Assembly: GCF_001522545.3 (NCBI RefSeq)
Contig: NC_031771.1
Span: 65,802,792 to 65,866,791 of the forward strand
Length of the DNA: 64,000 nucleotides
Source: Parus major
Taxonomy: Eukaryota; Chordata; Aves; Passeriformes; Paridae
Direction: 5' to 3'
In this document: in pieces, positions 48,206-60,795 of the stretch
How positions within the stretch are numbered: the stretch's first letter is position 1
Layout: every line of letters starts with the position of its first letter
The notes under the pieces: generated by a model
Seen by the model: the letters and a program-made list of their open reading frames with translations, nothing else
Told to the model about the DNA's origin: nothing
The model's database searches: none
Program-made: the position numbers and the translations under genes

Positions 48206-51200
48206 CCACCTCGTGTGGGATGGATCACAGCTCACAGGAGCTGTCCTGGATGGCAGAGTGAGCTGGATTAGCTTTGTGGGAAGGCTGCTCCTCACATCTT
48301 CCCTCATTTTCCACGTTCCCAGGTTTCAGGGTGAGGTTTCAGTCTGGCCTCGGAAGGGTGGAGGGGAAATCAGAACTATTCCTTGTCCCCACGGGACAGC
48401 ACTGCAGGTATTAAAGTTAGTCTGGCCCTTGCCTTTAAATCCAGATGGCTTCAGGATTTAATTAGGAAGTTTTTTGTCCTTTTTCTTTTCTCTCTTGAAA
48501 ACCAAACCGGCCCCAGTCTTACGAGGAATGCATAAAACATTTAATTTATGAACTTCTGGGGCATAACCAGCAGCACAAATGGAAGAGGTGACCAGGAAAG
48601 CATTTACAATGAAAACCAAAGCAAGAGGTGGGGAAGGATTTTTTTGCACAAATGGCATCTGCCTTTATCAGGAATACACTCAGATGAGCAGGGATCACTG
48701 CAGCCCTCATTTTAGGCAAGGATTGCAACAAGAACCCCTCTGGCTCAGGGAAAGAGAAGCAGCAAATGGAAAATGCCTTTCAGCAGACAGGAGTGCCATG
48801 GGCTTGTGATTAGATGCAAATCTAATTCTGTTAGGCAAATGCCAGCTTGATTTCAGCTCCAGGCTGAACCAGCTCCCAGTAATCACACACAGAATATCCC
48901 ATGTAGAAAACCTGACAAGTTTTAAAAGGAAATAACTTTTTGTTTTATTTTTGAGCATTTGGCAAATGCTCCCTTGCGTTTGAACACCTCATAGGAATAT
49001 TTTTCTTCATAGTCAATGATCTCTAGTGGTCCTTTGCTTTCCAAAACAAAAACTTTTCCCTCTGTTTCTCCCTCCAACCCTTCCAAAAGAATTTTTGCCC
49101 TGTGACTTCAAAGGCTATCACAGGAGATGTAGTTTGATTCTGAAGCCAGAAAGCCAAAGAATTGCAATGAAATGAACCAGAATAATGGCTCCTGGGAGGA
49201 CCTGGAACAGTTTCTGTGGACACAGAATGGTACTGAAGCCACCACACAAAAATTATTCACTAATGTGTAAACCAAAGTGCTCTGATACAGAACAGTTCAG
49301 AGCCTGTATCATCCCCAAAACAACCTCAGGATGATGCTCAACTCCTCATTTTTATTTTGCATGAGAGAAAACACAGTGGTGACAGAGCAAGGAAAACCAC
49401 AGCAATTTCAGCCCAAGAACTTCCCTTTGAATAATAAAATTTCCTTGACGTTTTAATGCTCAGAGTTCAAAGGATCCAGGCCAAATTCAGATCACCAAGA
49501 ATGATTAAGGATTTCTTTGACCAATTTGTTGACATTCCTGTGTGTATTAAACAGCAGATGTAAGGGGGAAGGTTACCTCTGGTGCTATTTCATCCCAGGT
49601 GCAGTAAAAAAAAGAAAATAAAAAGACCCCAGAAAACCTAACCCTGTCCTGATCCTGGGAATTGCTGCATATTTCTTGGAAAACATACAAGAAATTGTGC
49701 ATTTCCCCCTCAGCCTGTGGGAGGACACCGTGTGGACAAAGCAGTTTTGAAGTGGTTCACTGTTTTGCCTGTAATTGCAGTGAGATTTGGGGCTTGGTGG
49801 GGTTTTGGTTCTATTTTTTACCCATTAATGATGCTGCTGTATGTTCTGGGAGCTGTTAAGTGTAAACAGATGTGGGTTTATCAGTGCCCCAGCAGTGCTT
49901 TCCACTGTTTCAACTCCCTTGAAAAGCAAGCACTTCTGCTCCTGCTTTGTGAGATTGATTTTCCTTTTTGGCTGGAAAATTTATAAGTGGGAATTTATTC
50001 TGAGGTGACACAGGGAAGTTGTGGGTCATGGAGTCCTCAGAACTCCTACTCCACCTGGGATTATCTCACCCTGAGTGAAATCCACCTCTCCCCACATCTG
50101 TCCCCCCCAAACACTCAGGGATGTGATAATTCCAGGAGGAAAAAGAAGAGAGGTGATGGAATAGAAATTCTGCCACTCCACCTGCAAGGGAGTGTCTGAT
50201 GCACCTGCTGGAAAACCATCCCTGCACTTTTCTTGGTATGCACCCCAAAATATTCCCACCTTGGCTTCCAAAAAACTCTGCAGCTCACCTTGCCTCCCAC
50301 TCAGCACTAATGCTGGCTTACAAAGGATTTGCCTTAGAAGTAGGGAGGCAAAGAGGTTGGGTTTTTTTTTCAAAAATTTGTTTCAGCCTCTAAATAGCAA
50401 AAGGTTTTTTTCTGAAAACCTTGCTTTGATGGTCGGTGACGAGCAGGTGAGCGTTTGGCTGAGAGCTTTAGAAGAATCAAACCTGTGATGCTGAATAATA
50501 GAGTACATGGACAGAAAAGAGCTGATCTCTTACTGACATTCCCCCCAGCACTGCAAAATTACTCTCAGAGACACATTTTCCTGAATCCATTTCCATGTTA
50601 GACAAAGGCTTGTGCTTTCAACCTGCACAGGGGGGAATGGATGAGAGAAAGAGACAGCATCCTGCTTCCTGGGCAAAAGGCTTCTTAATGAGCACAGCCT
50701 GAACCAGCACAAGGATGGGAAGTTGTTTTCCTTCTCAAAAAAACCTGCTTACACAGTCCAGACTGGGAGATTCACACTGCTGGGCACTGCTTGGGGGTCC
50801 ACCATAGGAGGGTGGGGTGGTGGTACAGCTGGGAAAATTGAAAGGCAGGCAATGGCCACAGGGCATAGAAAAGATGAGGTTTGTGCTTGTTGTTTTAGGT
50901 CAGCTGAAAAAGAAACACACAAACCCCTCACTTTTATGGCCAGTAGTCCTTTCTCCAGGTCCTGAAAGTTTCTTTCTCATTAAGCCATCCAGTAGAAGCT
51001 GAGGCTGAGGAAAGATGTTATCTCTCTCGGAGACGCAGCCTACGGAAATAAGATTCTTTGTTTAGGGCTTGCTAATCTGACCTCCTTTCAACCACAGCCC
51101 CTGTTCCCTTCATTTATTAAATTCTGTTATCAAACTTATTGGGGTAGAAATCCACAAGTACACATATTTTACTTTATTTTTTTTTCCATTACTAGGAATA

Positions 51201-53295
51201 TCTTCCCCAAAGAGCTCTTGGTCCTGAAATCCTAAACAGCCAGGCTCACCACGCTTGTTTTTTACCTCCCTCCTGGTTGTGCTTGTGCCAGAGAGGCAGG
51301 GATGCTGCTGCATCCCTTCCTGGACCAGCTTCTCCTTCCTAAAAGGGCAGAGTAACATCAGCCCCACAAATGCACCTGGTTTGCAGATAGGATTGGGATT
51401 TGCTGCAGGTGCAAAGCATTGGAGAATGTGACACAAGGAGCAGAGCCAGGGACATTCTTTCCCTTTCTTCCTCCATCTGTGCTCCTTGGAAGTTTGACCC
51501 TCCATGGCCTGTGCTGGTTCATGAAATAAGCCACGAAATGTTGAAGATAAAGAGGCAGGATCATGTGCTCCTGAGAGAAGAGAGTTCCCTTGCAATAGAG
51601 CAAATTATTCATTTCATTGCAGGGAGTGAACAGTTCACCCCCTGGATATGAAAGTGCTCCTTAATCTAAATGGAGATCAAAATGAGAGCGCTGAATGTGT
51701 TCTTACATTAGCAGAGAGAAGACACCAACCCTACCCATTATCTCTCTGAAGGTGCATAATTAGGGTCTGGAGTTAGAACCAGAGCTTTTGAGTGAGAACT
51801 AAGGTTTGGCTTCTTTTTCATAGAGTTAAAGGTGTTTTGTGGCAAATATCCTCTTCATCCCTGAAGTCTTGTGATCCTGCCGGAGCGACGTGGCTGAAAG
51901 TGCTCATTTAAGAAAACAAATGACTGGATTTGGTTCAAGAATCAACAGAGGAAGTTCTTTCTCTGCTGTTAGCTGGAGGCTGAGGTGGATGTGATGTTGC
52001 CTGTTGGGATTAAACACTGCAAAATTTGCTGTGTGTTTGGGATAAACAATCACAAGCTTGCTCTGCCACCAGCCAAGCTGATGAGGCTGAGGAGTGAAAT
52101 CCCAAAACTGCCCAGCTGCAGCAGCATGAACTGATGCTCCTGCTGCAATGCCCCATCCTCCACGGGGACACGAGCAGCAGCAGAGTCCCACTGGATTTAT
52201 TCAGGAGTAGGTGATGGGAGGGGGACAATTTCCTCCCCCTGAGCACATAAGCGGTGTCGCTGGGATATTAATAGAGGCTCCAGGGCTTCAAAGTAACAGC
52301 AGAATCTTTAATAAACTTATCAGCTGCCTTCAGGCTGTTGTCAACAAATCCCAGAGGGAAACATGGTCCTTGCACTGCCTCACAGCCCGTGAAAAGTAAT
52401 TAAGAAATCAAAACTATTGTCAGCGAGCTGAAGTTTGCTGTTTGAGGACCTGCTACTCAGCAGAAATCTTGGTCTACAAACCAAGAAAAATGTTGAGAAC
52501 TTACAGAAAGTGGAACTTACAAAAATTAGAACTTACAAAAGAGAAATACCTAAATCAGCATAACCCCCAGCTGAACTGTTAATTCCAACACCTTCACTTA
52601 ACCAGAATATTGCAGGGGATGGTGCCTTTCTTCCTCCTGCAGCACCACAGCCCCCGTGGAGCAGCTGCACTCCTGCATCTCCTGCCATCAGTGGACAAGC
52701 TCTGGCTTTTACCCACTGTGACCTTTTGTGAGAAACACCAAGCACTTTGCTTTTCCCTTGGTGGTGTGAAAAATCCCCAGCAGAAATGGCAGGTCTGGGA
52801 CTCAGGGTCCAATTTCTGTTGAGAGATTTTCGCTGTCATTTACAGCCTGTGCTGATTTTCACAGGCTACCTGCTATCTGTGTGTTTGCTTCTTGCACTCC
52901 CCATTACTATTTCATCTTTACCTTGTAACCAAAGTGTCATCTCCTTTCACAAAGTGCTTTTCTTGCTCCCTCTACATCAGATATTTTTGCTGCTGGAGCA
53001 GCGAATTTCCCTCCAGTGCCACCTGCCATAAGTTACATCCACTCAACGTAAAGTTGGAGTGACTTAAGGTATTAAAATAACCCCCAGCCCTAAAAGGCAA
53101 ACAGGAACCACTTTTATTTGAGCTGCAAAGGAGAGGTCCCAGCCCAGCAGAGCTGGTGTGTGGGGCTGTATGGGAAAAACATGCACACTGCAAACTCAGG
53201 ATGGGGAAAATGCTGCTGCTTGTTTTCCTTTGCCTGTGCCACAGCACCCCAAGAGAAACAGAGACCCCATATGAGGAACCACCTTAAAGGTTACA
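48206..53295. other. Longest repeat-poor stretch, no gene seen
   Basis: About 5 kb in which no interspersed repeat, RNA gene or exon was recognised. Frames reach about 160 codons (51110-51595, minus) without signatures. Being free of CR1 over this length is mildly notable in a window where CR1 copies otherwise occur every 1-4 kb. Confidence 0.5.
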
Positions 53296-53622
53296 GGATC
53301 ATGGAATGGTTTGGGTTGGAAGGGACCTGAAAGATCATCCAGTCCCACCCCTGCCATGGGCAGGGACACCTTCCACTAGCCCAGGTGGCTCCAAGCCCCA
53401 TCCAGCCTGGCCTTGGACACTTCCAGGGATCCAGGGGCAGCCACAGCTTCTCTGGGCACCCTGTGCCAGGGCCTGCCCACCCTCACAGGGAACAATTTCT
53501 TTCTTTAATCTAAATCTTCCCTCTCCCAGCTTGAAGCTATTTCACCTTGTCCTATCACTCTATGAGTTTTTTGAAACTCCCTTTCCAGCCCTCTTTGAGC
53601 CCCTTTAAGTGCTTGGGGACAG
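53296..53622 (-). mobile_element. CR1 LINE 3' fragment (type a), well preserved
   Basis: The plus strand reads the complement of a CR1 3' end with few changes: 'atggaatggtttgggttgga', 'agatcatccagtcccacccc', 'gccatgggcagggacacctt', 'ccaggggcagccacagcttc', 'gtgccagggcctgcccaccc' and 'cttgtcctatcactctatga'. About 325 bases remain. It is among the least diverged CR1 copies here and carries the 'gggcctgcccaccctcacag' wording that points to a passerine subfamily. Confidence 0.97.
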
Positions 53623-55276
53623 AAAAGTGAGAAATTGTGAGAAGAACAACACTGCACATGCTGGACTGACCAATACAAACAGCTGAGCCTTCCTGGCAAG
53701 CAGTGGAGGATGCTGCCTCACCTTACAGCTCCTCTGTGAGCAGCTGGAATGAGACACTGCTCATCACCACCTGAATTCCTCTGGTGGGTGGATTTTTGAG
53801 GACTAATAGTCACTGCTCACCTCTGTGCAAGAGAATTCCTAAACTGAAAAGAGGCTGGGCTGCAGGCACAGGGCAGGGAGCAGCAGACACTCTGTGGTAC
53901 AGGACGTACATCCTGCTGTTCATCCTACCCCTCTTCCCAGCTCGGCCTCATTACCCTGAAAATAGTCCAAATAAACCACAGGAATACCTGGAGCTCTTCT
54001 GCATCATGATGACATCCCTCAAAAAGGGGACCATTCCTGATGGACCATTAAATTTACCTCCAAAACATGGAATCACAATTTCTGAGTCACTGAAGGAAGG
54101 GACCTGACTGAGAATGGGTCGAGTGTGAGGATGCAACTTCCTCAGTCATACTTGGATTACCATGAGTGAACATTTCTCCAGGTAATTTTGTCTTCCATAA
54201 TTCTGTTCCCTTTCTCTCTGAAGCTGTGTAAATATTGGACACCCACAGCATCTTGCAGTGAGGTGACAGGATGACTTGTGAAAAGAATTCTTCTTTTCTG
54301 TGTCTCCTTTTCATTTATTTACAAAATTTCTTCTGAAAAAAAAAATGAAAAAAGAAAAGAAACAACCCTTCTTTGGCTTTTAAAAAATTATTTGAGTTAG
54401 ATATGGGAAAAGAAATTAATTCTTATCTCTTAGAAATGGGTGAAGTTTCATCTGAAATCTCACATCCAGCCAGGAGAATTCTCCTCAAGTCAGAAATGAA
54501 TTGGAGGAACACCAGGGTTCAGCAAGAGCAGCAGGTGTGTTAAAAAGTTACTTTAATGAATTGCTGAGAAAGAAAAGAAACCTTTTTTTAGTGTAAAAAT
54601 AAGAAGATTGAAGGGAGGATATAATGGTCTTCCCAGATAAAAAAACAACAAACCCCAAACAAAATTGGATATAAAAAGACAATTTCTATGTGTCTAGGAA
54701 ATACCTTTTGGGGCAGGGCAGAAATTAATTAATTTCCTGTGCAGGTAAGTAGATTTTGGTTAGAAATAAAGCAAATCTTTTGAACTGTAAAGCCTCCAGC
54801 CCATGGGAATCCCCAGGACTGGGTCAGTCACCCCCACTGGACAGATGGACAGATTTCCACTTCCCAGCCTGCCTGACCCCATCATTCCTGCCCCTCCCAG
54901 CTGCATTCACAGGATCACCAGTGACAATGACACCTCAGCTTTTCTATCAACCTCTCCCAAAATGGCTTGGAAAAAAACCACCATCTTCAATTTCTCTTTC
55001 TCTCTCCTCTAAAGGCCAGGTTCCCCCCACTCCCATTCCTGCTTCCTGGTCCTGAGAGGATTTCTCCCCCCATCCAGGTAAGTTTTAGCAGCACAATGCC
55101 AGTTTTCTTTTCTAAGAGTTCTATTTCCCATCATTACAGCCTCCAGCAGGATTGTTGTCCACCTTTGCACGAGGCTCTGGTTTTGGAAACCGCTTTGAGG
55201 GCATGAGCAGCTTCACCTCATCGCATTTTAACTGCATGGAAACACAATTTTTGATGTGTTTTCACATCATCAGCAG
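53623..55276. other. Unique non-coding sequence
   Basis: No gene recognised. It includes A-rich runs at 54336-54362 and 54636-54662. Confidence 0.5.
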
Positions 55277-55420
55277 CCACAGCTCATCTTGGCAACCTGT
55301 GCCAGGGCCTCACCACCCTCACAGGGAAGACTTTTTTCCCAAAATCTACTCCAAAATCTCTGTCACTGTGGAGCCATTCCCCCTTGTCTTGTCTTGTGTC
55401 TGTTTCTCGCCGTTCCTAAA
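55277..55420 (-). mobile_element. CR1 LINE internal 3' fragment without its tail
   Basis: Plus-strand words 'ggcaacctgtgccagggcct', 'caccaccctcacagggaaga', 'agccattcccccttgtcttg' and 'gtttctcgccgttcctaaaa' are the complement of an internal part of the CR1 3' region. The ATTCTRTG tail and adjacent 150 bases are missing. This implies a later deletion or rearrangement, because CR1 truncation normally removes the 5' side. Confidence 0.85.
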
Positions 55421-55707
55421 ACACCACTGATTATGATTAATTGTGTTTATTAATTGTGCCTATTAATGATTAATTGTTCATATTTGGAGGGAATTGAAGT
55501 GTCTGGCAGCATGCAAGGAGTAAGGGACTTTCTGCAGAGGAAAGGACACAAGCAGATCTCAGCTAAAACTGAGCTCATCACACCAGTGATCCATCCACTT
55601 GCTGTGATGGCTCCAGAAGTTATAAGGACCAGAGCTTTAAAACAAATTCTCACTAACAGAAAGTGAGAAGAATGTGATGTTTGACGTGGTTTTTTGGAGC
55701 CTTAAAC

Positions 55708-55740
55708 ACTTTTTAAAAAACTTTTTCAAAAACTTTTTCA
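55708..55740. repeat. Short AACTTTTTCAAA tandem
   Basis: Two to three near copies of a 12-13 base A/T-rich unit in a row (ACTTTTTAAAAA, ACTTTTTCAAAA, ACTTTTTCA). Confidence 0.75.
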
Positions 55741-57734
55741 GGGCTCTGTGAAGTCCCCAGACCTGTGGCAGGCCAGATGTTCAGTAATTATAAAAACATC
55801 CCACAGACATAGGAAGCAGAATAGCTCCAGTGAGGATACCACTCATCTGCCAAATGAACAAATAAAATCCAGTCAGTTTTAATGGTATTGGTTTGCAGTG
55901 AGTGACATGGGAGTTTCTGTTCGCTGCTCTAGAAAATAGAAAATTTACAGCAGCCCTGTGGAGCAGGGAAACTGAGGAATAAAGCACTCTGAGCAGGTCT
56001 TTTCCTTTTAAGCCTCTTTTCCTCAGGAAATCAAGGTGTACCTTCATGCTGTGGGTGTTATCTGCCTTCCCGTGTCAGCCCTACAGATATTTTAGCCCTT
56101 TTTTAAAGCATTACCCAAATTTGACAAGCAGGGTAAAGCCTGAAAGACATTATGGCACAATAAAGACAAAATTTACATTAAAATACTGGTTGGAAATGAT
56201 CCCCAGCACCTCTGTGATGAGAATGGGGGAGTCTGGAGCTTGTTTCACTTCAGATGTTCTCCACCCAAAAGGCATGGACAATATCTGAGCTCCCTCTTTG
56301 TGTCCCTCATCCCTCTGAGCAAGTTGATCTCCAACCCCATGACCAGTAGGGCTCCTAAAGGAAAAAAAAAAGCTTTTATTTTCTGCTGATCCTTTTCAGC
56401 CCAGAACAGCAAAATGCTGCAGCATAATGTGAGCTAAAGGCTAAGAAAAATTAAAGCACAAGTGGGCAAAGAGCGTGGCTTTTATCTTTGCCTTGTTATT
56501 CATGCTGCTGTCTTTCTCAGCACTCCTCTCCCAATTGTCTGGCAAATTAAAAACACAAGGAGATAAAATAAAAGGTTTCAGTTCCAAAACTGGCACTTTT
56601 TGTTTGGGTTTTTTTTTGGTTTGGTTTTTTTCTTTTTTTCTCTTTCTGTGAATGGTTTTCAAGCCCTTTCTGTTCTGCTCTGGATGGGACTCCTGCAGTC
56701 CTACTTCCATCCTAAGCATGAAAGGACTTCAAACACTCAAGAGCTGTGCTAAACATCTGCCACATGATGCAGAAAATCAATAGTACCATTCTGGAGAACT
56801 CCCAAAGCAGAACAATTCTGCTCCTTGCACCCTGAGATCAGCTCTGTTTTGCTTCTGGGTGAGCTGAGGTGCAGAAGCAGCCTGTGAATTTAGTGCAGAA
56901 AAAGCCAATACTCTTAATAAGTGTAGCTGTAACTGCCCCAGTGGATGGTCTGCCCTTTTCCAGAAATGAGTTGTGAGGCTTTTTACCTTTTCTGTGCTCT
57001 GTCCTGCACATCCCAGCTTGGAGATGCCAAGGGATGAGCTGAGAGCCATGAAGTCCAATAAATTTCCAGCCAAAATTTCATTTTCCAGCTCAGCTGTGAC
57101 CAGCCACTGCTGAGCACCCACTTGCCCACAGGTGCCAATTGCTGCCTCAGTCATAAACAAGGAACAAACAGAGATTTTGCACATTAATTCTCTACTTTTT
57201 GACATACACAGTGAAGGATAAAAAGACCTGGAGCCTGTTTTCTAACTGCAAGGCACACATTGCGTTCACACCTTTTTTTCTCCCCAAGCAGGATTGCCTT
57301 TTCTGTTGTCCTGCCTTTGGGAATAATCCTTGGCAGATGGCATCCCCTGAAACTGTGCTGTCTAGGAAAGCACCAGCACAGGGTGAAATCAGCCAGCTGT
57401 GCTGGCAATGGGCCCTTCAACCAGGAGTTTTTATTAATTAACTCCAGCTTTGTCCCCAAAACCTCTGTTGCAAAAACACAGTCAGCCCCAAATGACAAAG
57501 GCATTTACCATTTAGGACTGATGAGGTGCTGGCAGGGTAGAACTCATCCTGGGGAGTTTACACATCTCATTTCTACCTCTGGAGACCACTGAAGCAAGAG
57601 AGGCAAAAAAAGCAAAGCAAAACCACGTATTGTCTTTATTTTCTCGTCGTGTCCAAGAGAGGAGGAATAATGCAAACACCAATAAACCCAATGGCTCTGC
57701 TGGGAGACAATCCTGTTGCGTTTGGAAGAGGCTG

Positions 57735-57797
57735 TTGACAGAAAACTGGAAGCGTTGACAGCGTCGTTTTGTTCGAGATATTTATAACCATTGACAG
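57735..57797. promoter_or_regulatory. Three TTGACAG motifs, candidate MEIS/TGIF-type cluster
   Basis: TTGACAG occurs at 57735-57741, 57755-57761 and 57791-57797, all on the plus strand. TGACAG is the core site of TALE homeodomain proteins (MEIS, PREP, TGIF). Nearby lie three CpGs, a TATTTATA stretch and, upstream, ATGCAAA (a POU half-site) at about 57671. The clustering is seen directly; enhancer function is an inference. Confidence 0.35.
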
Positions 57798-58534
57798 TGC
57801 TGGAGCTGGAGGCAGATTAAATTAGATAAAAAAAGAGTTTTAAAGCAAACCCAAATGTGTTTAGGATGGGGATGGGCTGTGCCCCATGCTCGAACTGCCC
57901 CTGAGTCCTCCTCTGAAGAGAACCAAAATTTCAGGCTGATTTTCTTTGCTGCTTCCTGCACGGCCAGTTGGGTTGGTCAGGCATTGTCAAGTGTGAAATC
58001 ATCAGGAAAGACCCCCTCAGAAATCTGTCAGCAGCTGGCTAAAAATACAATTAACTGGGCCACTGGACTGCCACACTGCCCAGGAGCAGCGAACATCCCA
58101 ACACCAAAAGCTGCTCCTCAGAGGAGCTCGTGGGGGAGATGTGCAATGATCCCTCACAAGTTTTATGGTCTGTGAAACATTCCCTGCCACCATTTGGGGA
58201 GAGCAGCCGTCTCCAGCAGGCTCTGTGCAGATGTACAAAAATAATCTGCAAAATCTGTACAAAAATCAGCTCATTTTCAAGCTGCCCAGCCCAAATTCTG
58301 CTGCCACTTCCAGGGCTGCAGCTCTGCTGGATAAGTCCCTGCCATGGCAGGATGTGGACATCACTGCATGGGGTAAAGGGTTTTTTTATGTGGGACTGTG
58401 GCATTGTTAATCACCAAGTGCCAGAAAGGCTTTCCAGCATGGAAAATAATCATTTTTATGCCGATGCATTATGGAGAATTTATTTATAAAGCATTCTGGG
58501 GGATTAAAGTATGTTTTTTCCTTTCTCAGACAGT

Positions 58535-58725
58535 GGAGCAGAGTGGGCAGAGCAGTGCACAAGAGACTCAGTTCTATTTCCAGCTCTGACAATGGCATAA
58601 AATACATGAGTGGGGCAATTGACTTCACCAGCTGTTAAATGAGGAAAGGAATCTTGCCTTACTTACTTAAAAAATGTTTTGAGAACCACAATACATCAAC
58701 ATAAAAAAGTAGAAACCAGCATGAC
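58535..58725 (+). mobile_element. Probable ancient MIR-like (CORE-SINE) fragment
   Basis: The order of words follows a MIR element: 'gtgggcagagcagtgcacaa', 'actcagttctatttccagct', 'ctgacaatggcata', then 'gggcaattgacttcacc', 'tgttaaatgaggaa', 'cttgccttacttactt' and 'atgttttgagaacc'. In MIR these correspond to the 'attccagctctgccac' box, 'gggcaagtcacttcacc', 'tgtaaaatgagga', 'cctacctcac' and the 3' end. The 'tgcctcagtttcc' part appears deleted. Divergence is high, as expected for an element that spread early in amniotes. Confidence 0.5.
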
Positions 58726-60562
58726 TAAAGCAAACTTCTTTAAGGCATTCTGCAGGTGGTTGTTACTCAGAGATAGCAAGAAAGATCAGAAGGGTCAGTG
58801 GTGACTTTAAAACACACATAAATGCCATTTCCATCTTTTGTCCTGCTTTCCCTACTCAGTCCTTCCCCAATCTTCTGCTTTTCACAAAGAAAATTCCCAG
58901 GGTGTGACTTCGCCCACGATCAGACATATTCATTTGAAACTAGGGTTGGGAATGAGTCTGACTTTTGGAAAAGCAAACACAAGGTTTTTGCAGAGAATCA
59001 AACAAAAAAATAAGTGAAAAACTATCTCTCTCCACTTTTGTACTGAAGGAGAGAGGTGCTGGAGGCAGAAGGTGAAGCACAGCCTCTCAAGAACCTTGGT
59101 GGATCCCATCTCTGCATGTTCAGGTGACAGCAGGCCTGGGATGGGCTGAATTTTGGGCAACTCTGGCTGTGCAGTGATGGAGGAGGAAGGTGATGGGGGA
59201 GGAGAGGGGGAAGGAGGTCAGGATGGTCTCTCAGGAACTCCAGGAGGGAAGGGACCTCTGGGGTCACGGAGTCTGAAATCCCACCACATCTTCCAGACCC
59301 TGTCAACACAGCCAGCTCAGCGTCCTCCTCAGCCCCCTTGGGCCAGGTGAGATAACGCCCATCTCTATGTGCCAGCTCCCTGCAAAGGGTAGATATTGAA
59401 AACCTGAAACAATTGAGCCCTTTGACCTGTTTGAGGCTTTTACCTCCTCATTTTTCACTTTTAGGAGTGAGGAGGCTCTTCCCTGGCAGGAAAGGCTGAA
59501 ACTGAGCAGGGGTACAAGCACTGCCCCCTGGAAGTGTCAATCCCATCATAATTCCATAATCCCATGTAAGAATCCCAGCGTGGACTTGCATTAACCACTA
59601 CCTCTGCTTTCTCTGGCTTGATGAAACACAGATTTCAAATTGGTTCCCTGCAGGTTCTACCCTTCATTTCCCCCTTTCAGAATTTAGCCAAAAGCATACT
59701 AAAATACTGCTTAGAAGAAATTTAACTTAATGACTTTCCAAGTTTATATTCAGCTCTGTTTTGGGGGTATTTTTGTTGCCTGGCCATTTCCTTATTTTGT
59801 TGTGAAAGTTTAAACTGCTGGAGGGACAGTTGTGATGACAAACTGGGATGGCTGATGGAGGGGACAAAAAGCTTTGGATCCCTGTCAAAGCTTTCACAGG
59901 ACTGGTTGATTGAAACTACTTCAGGGGTATCCAAGGGTATTGATTATCAGAATATGTGAATAATCAGCCTCATTTTCCCGAGGAGAAGAGCTGCTAAGTA
60001 CAGCTCAGGGCTTCGTGGCTGCCATTCTCCCAGCTCCTTTAATGCAACCAGTCGCTGACCCCAAGGTGTCTGCTCAGGGCTGTTACAAAACAACAAACAT
60101 TTGTTCAATCAAATCTCACCACTTTGGACTCTTCTGGAAGTGCTACGTCTCCAAAACGGATTCCAGTGTGAATAACACGCCCTGGTGCTCGGCTGCTCCA
60201 TGATATTGGTTCCAATATTTACTCTGGAGCTCCTCAGGGAAGTGAACCTGATTTATTCAAAGCTCATCTGCACGGCTGCTAATGAAAATTGTTGCCAGGC
60301 TCATCAGCATCAAGAGGATAACTTGAACACAGCACAGCAAGCCTGAGTGATGGTATTTCTTCCATGAGTCCCACCTTATGGGGAATATGAGACTTCTTTG
60401 TGTCTTCCCAGCTGGAAGCCCAGTGAGATCCCTGACTCCCCCTTCCACTCCACAAAGGGTAGGAGAATTCTCATTTTTAAATTAAGTCTGGATTTACAAA
60501 AGGAGCTCATGAGAGGTTCTGCATCTCCAACCTGTGTTTTAAGTGGCTTCACACTGAGAGTG
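58726..60562. other. Unique non-coding sequence
   Basis: No gene recognised. A G/A-rich tract lies at 59178-59219. The segment 60000-60300 has several retained CpGs and AACAAACATTTG-like words, but no clear element. Confidence 0.5.
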
Positions 60563-60795
60563 GGTGTAGATTAGATAACAGGAAGAATTTATTCCCTGTA
60601 AGAGTGGGGAGAGCCTGGCACAGAGAAGCTGTGGCTGCCCCTGGATCCCTGGAAGTGCCCAAGACCATCCAGGTTGGATGGGGCTTGGAGCCACCTGGGC
60701 TAGTGGAAATTGTCCCTGGCCATGGCAGGGGGTTGGAATGAGATTATATTTATGCTCCCATCCAACCCAAAATATTTTGTCATTGTCTGATTCCA
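60560..60795 (+). mobile_element. CR1 LINE 3' fragment (type a)
   Basis: Plus-strand words 'gtagattagataacaggaag', 'tattccctgtaagagtgggg', 'gtggctgcccctggatccct', 'ccatccaggttggatggggc', 'tccctggccatggcaggggg' and 'atccaacccaaaatattttg' with a decayed 'tcattgtctgattc' tail. It belongs to the same subfamily as the copies at 42.0 and 53.3 kb. A 10-base piece is missing from the usual 'cacagggtgcccagagaagc' wording. Confidence 0.95.

Larger units (their letters stand above)
55421..58534. other. Unique sequence, candidate regulatory cluster inside
   Basis: About 3.1 kb with no gene recognised. It includes a small ACTTTTTCAAAA tandem (55708-55740), T-rich runs at 56600-56640 and the TTGACAG cluster listed next. 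Confidence 0.5.

Noticed and set aside
59240..59340. 'gggaagggacctctggggtc' resembling a CR1 3' end
   Set aside because: The following sequence does not continue in CR1 order; too weak without an alignment.
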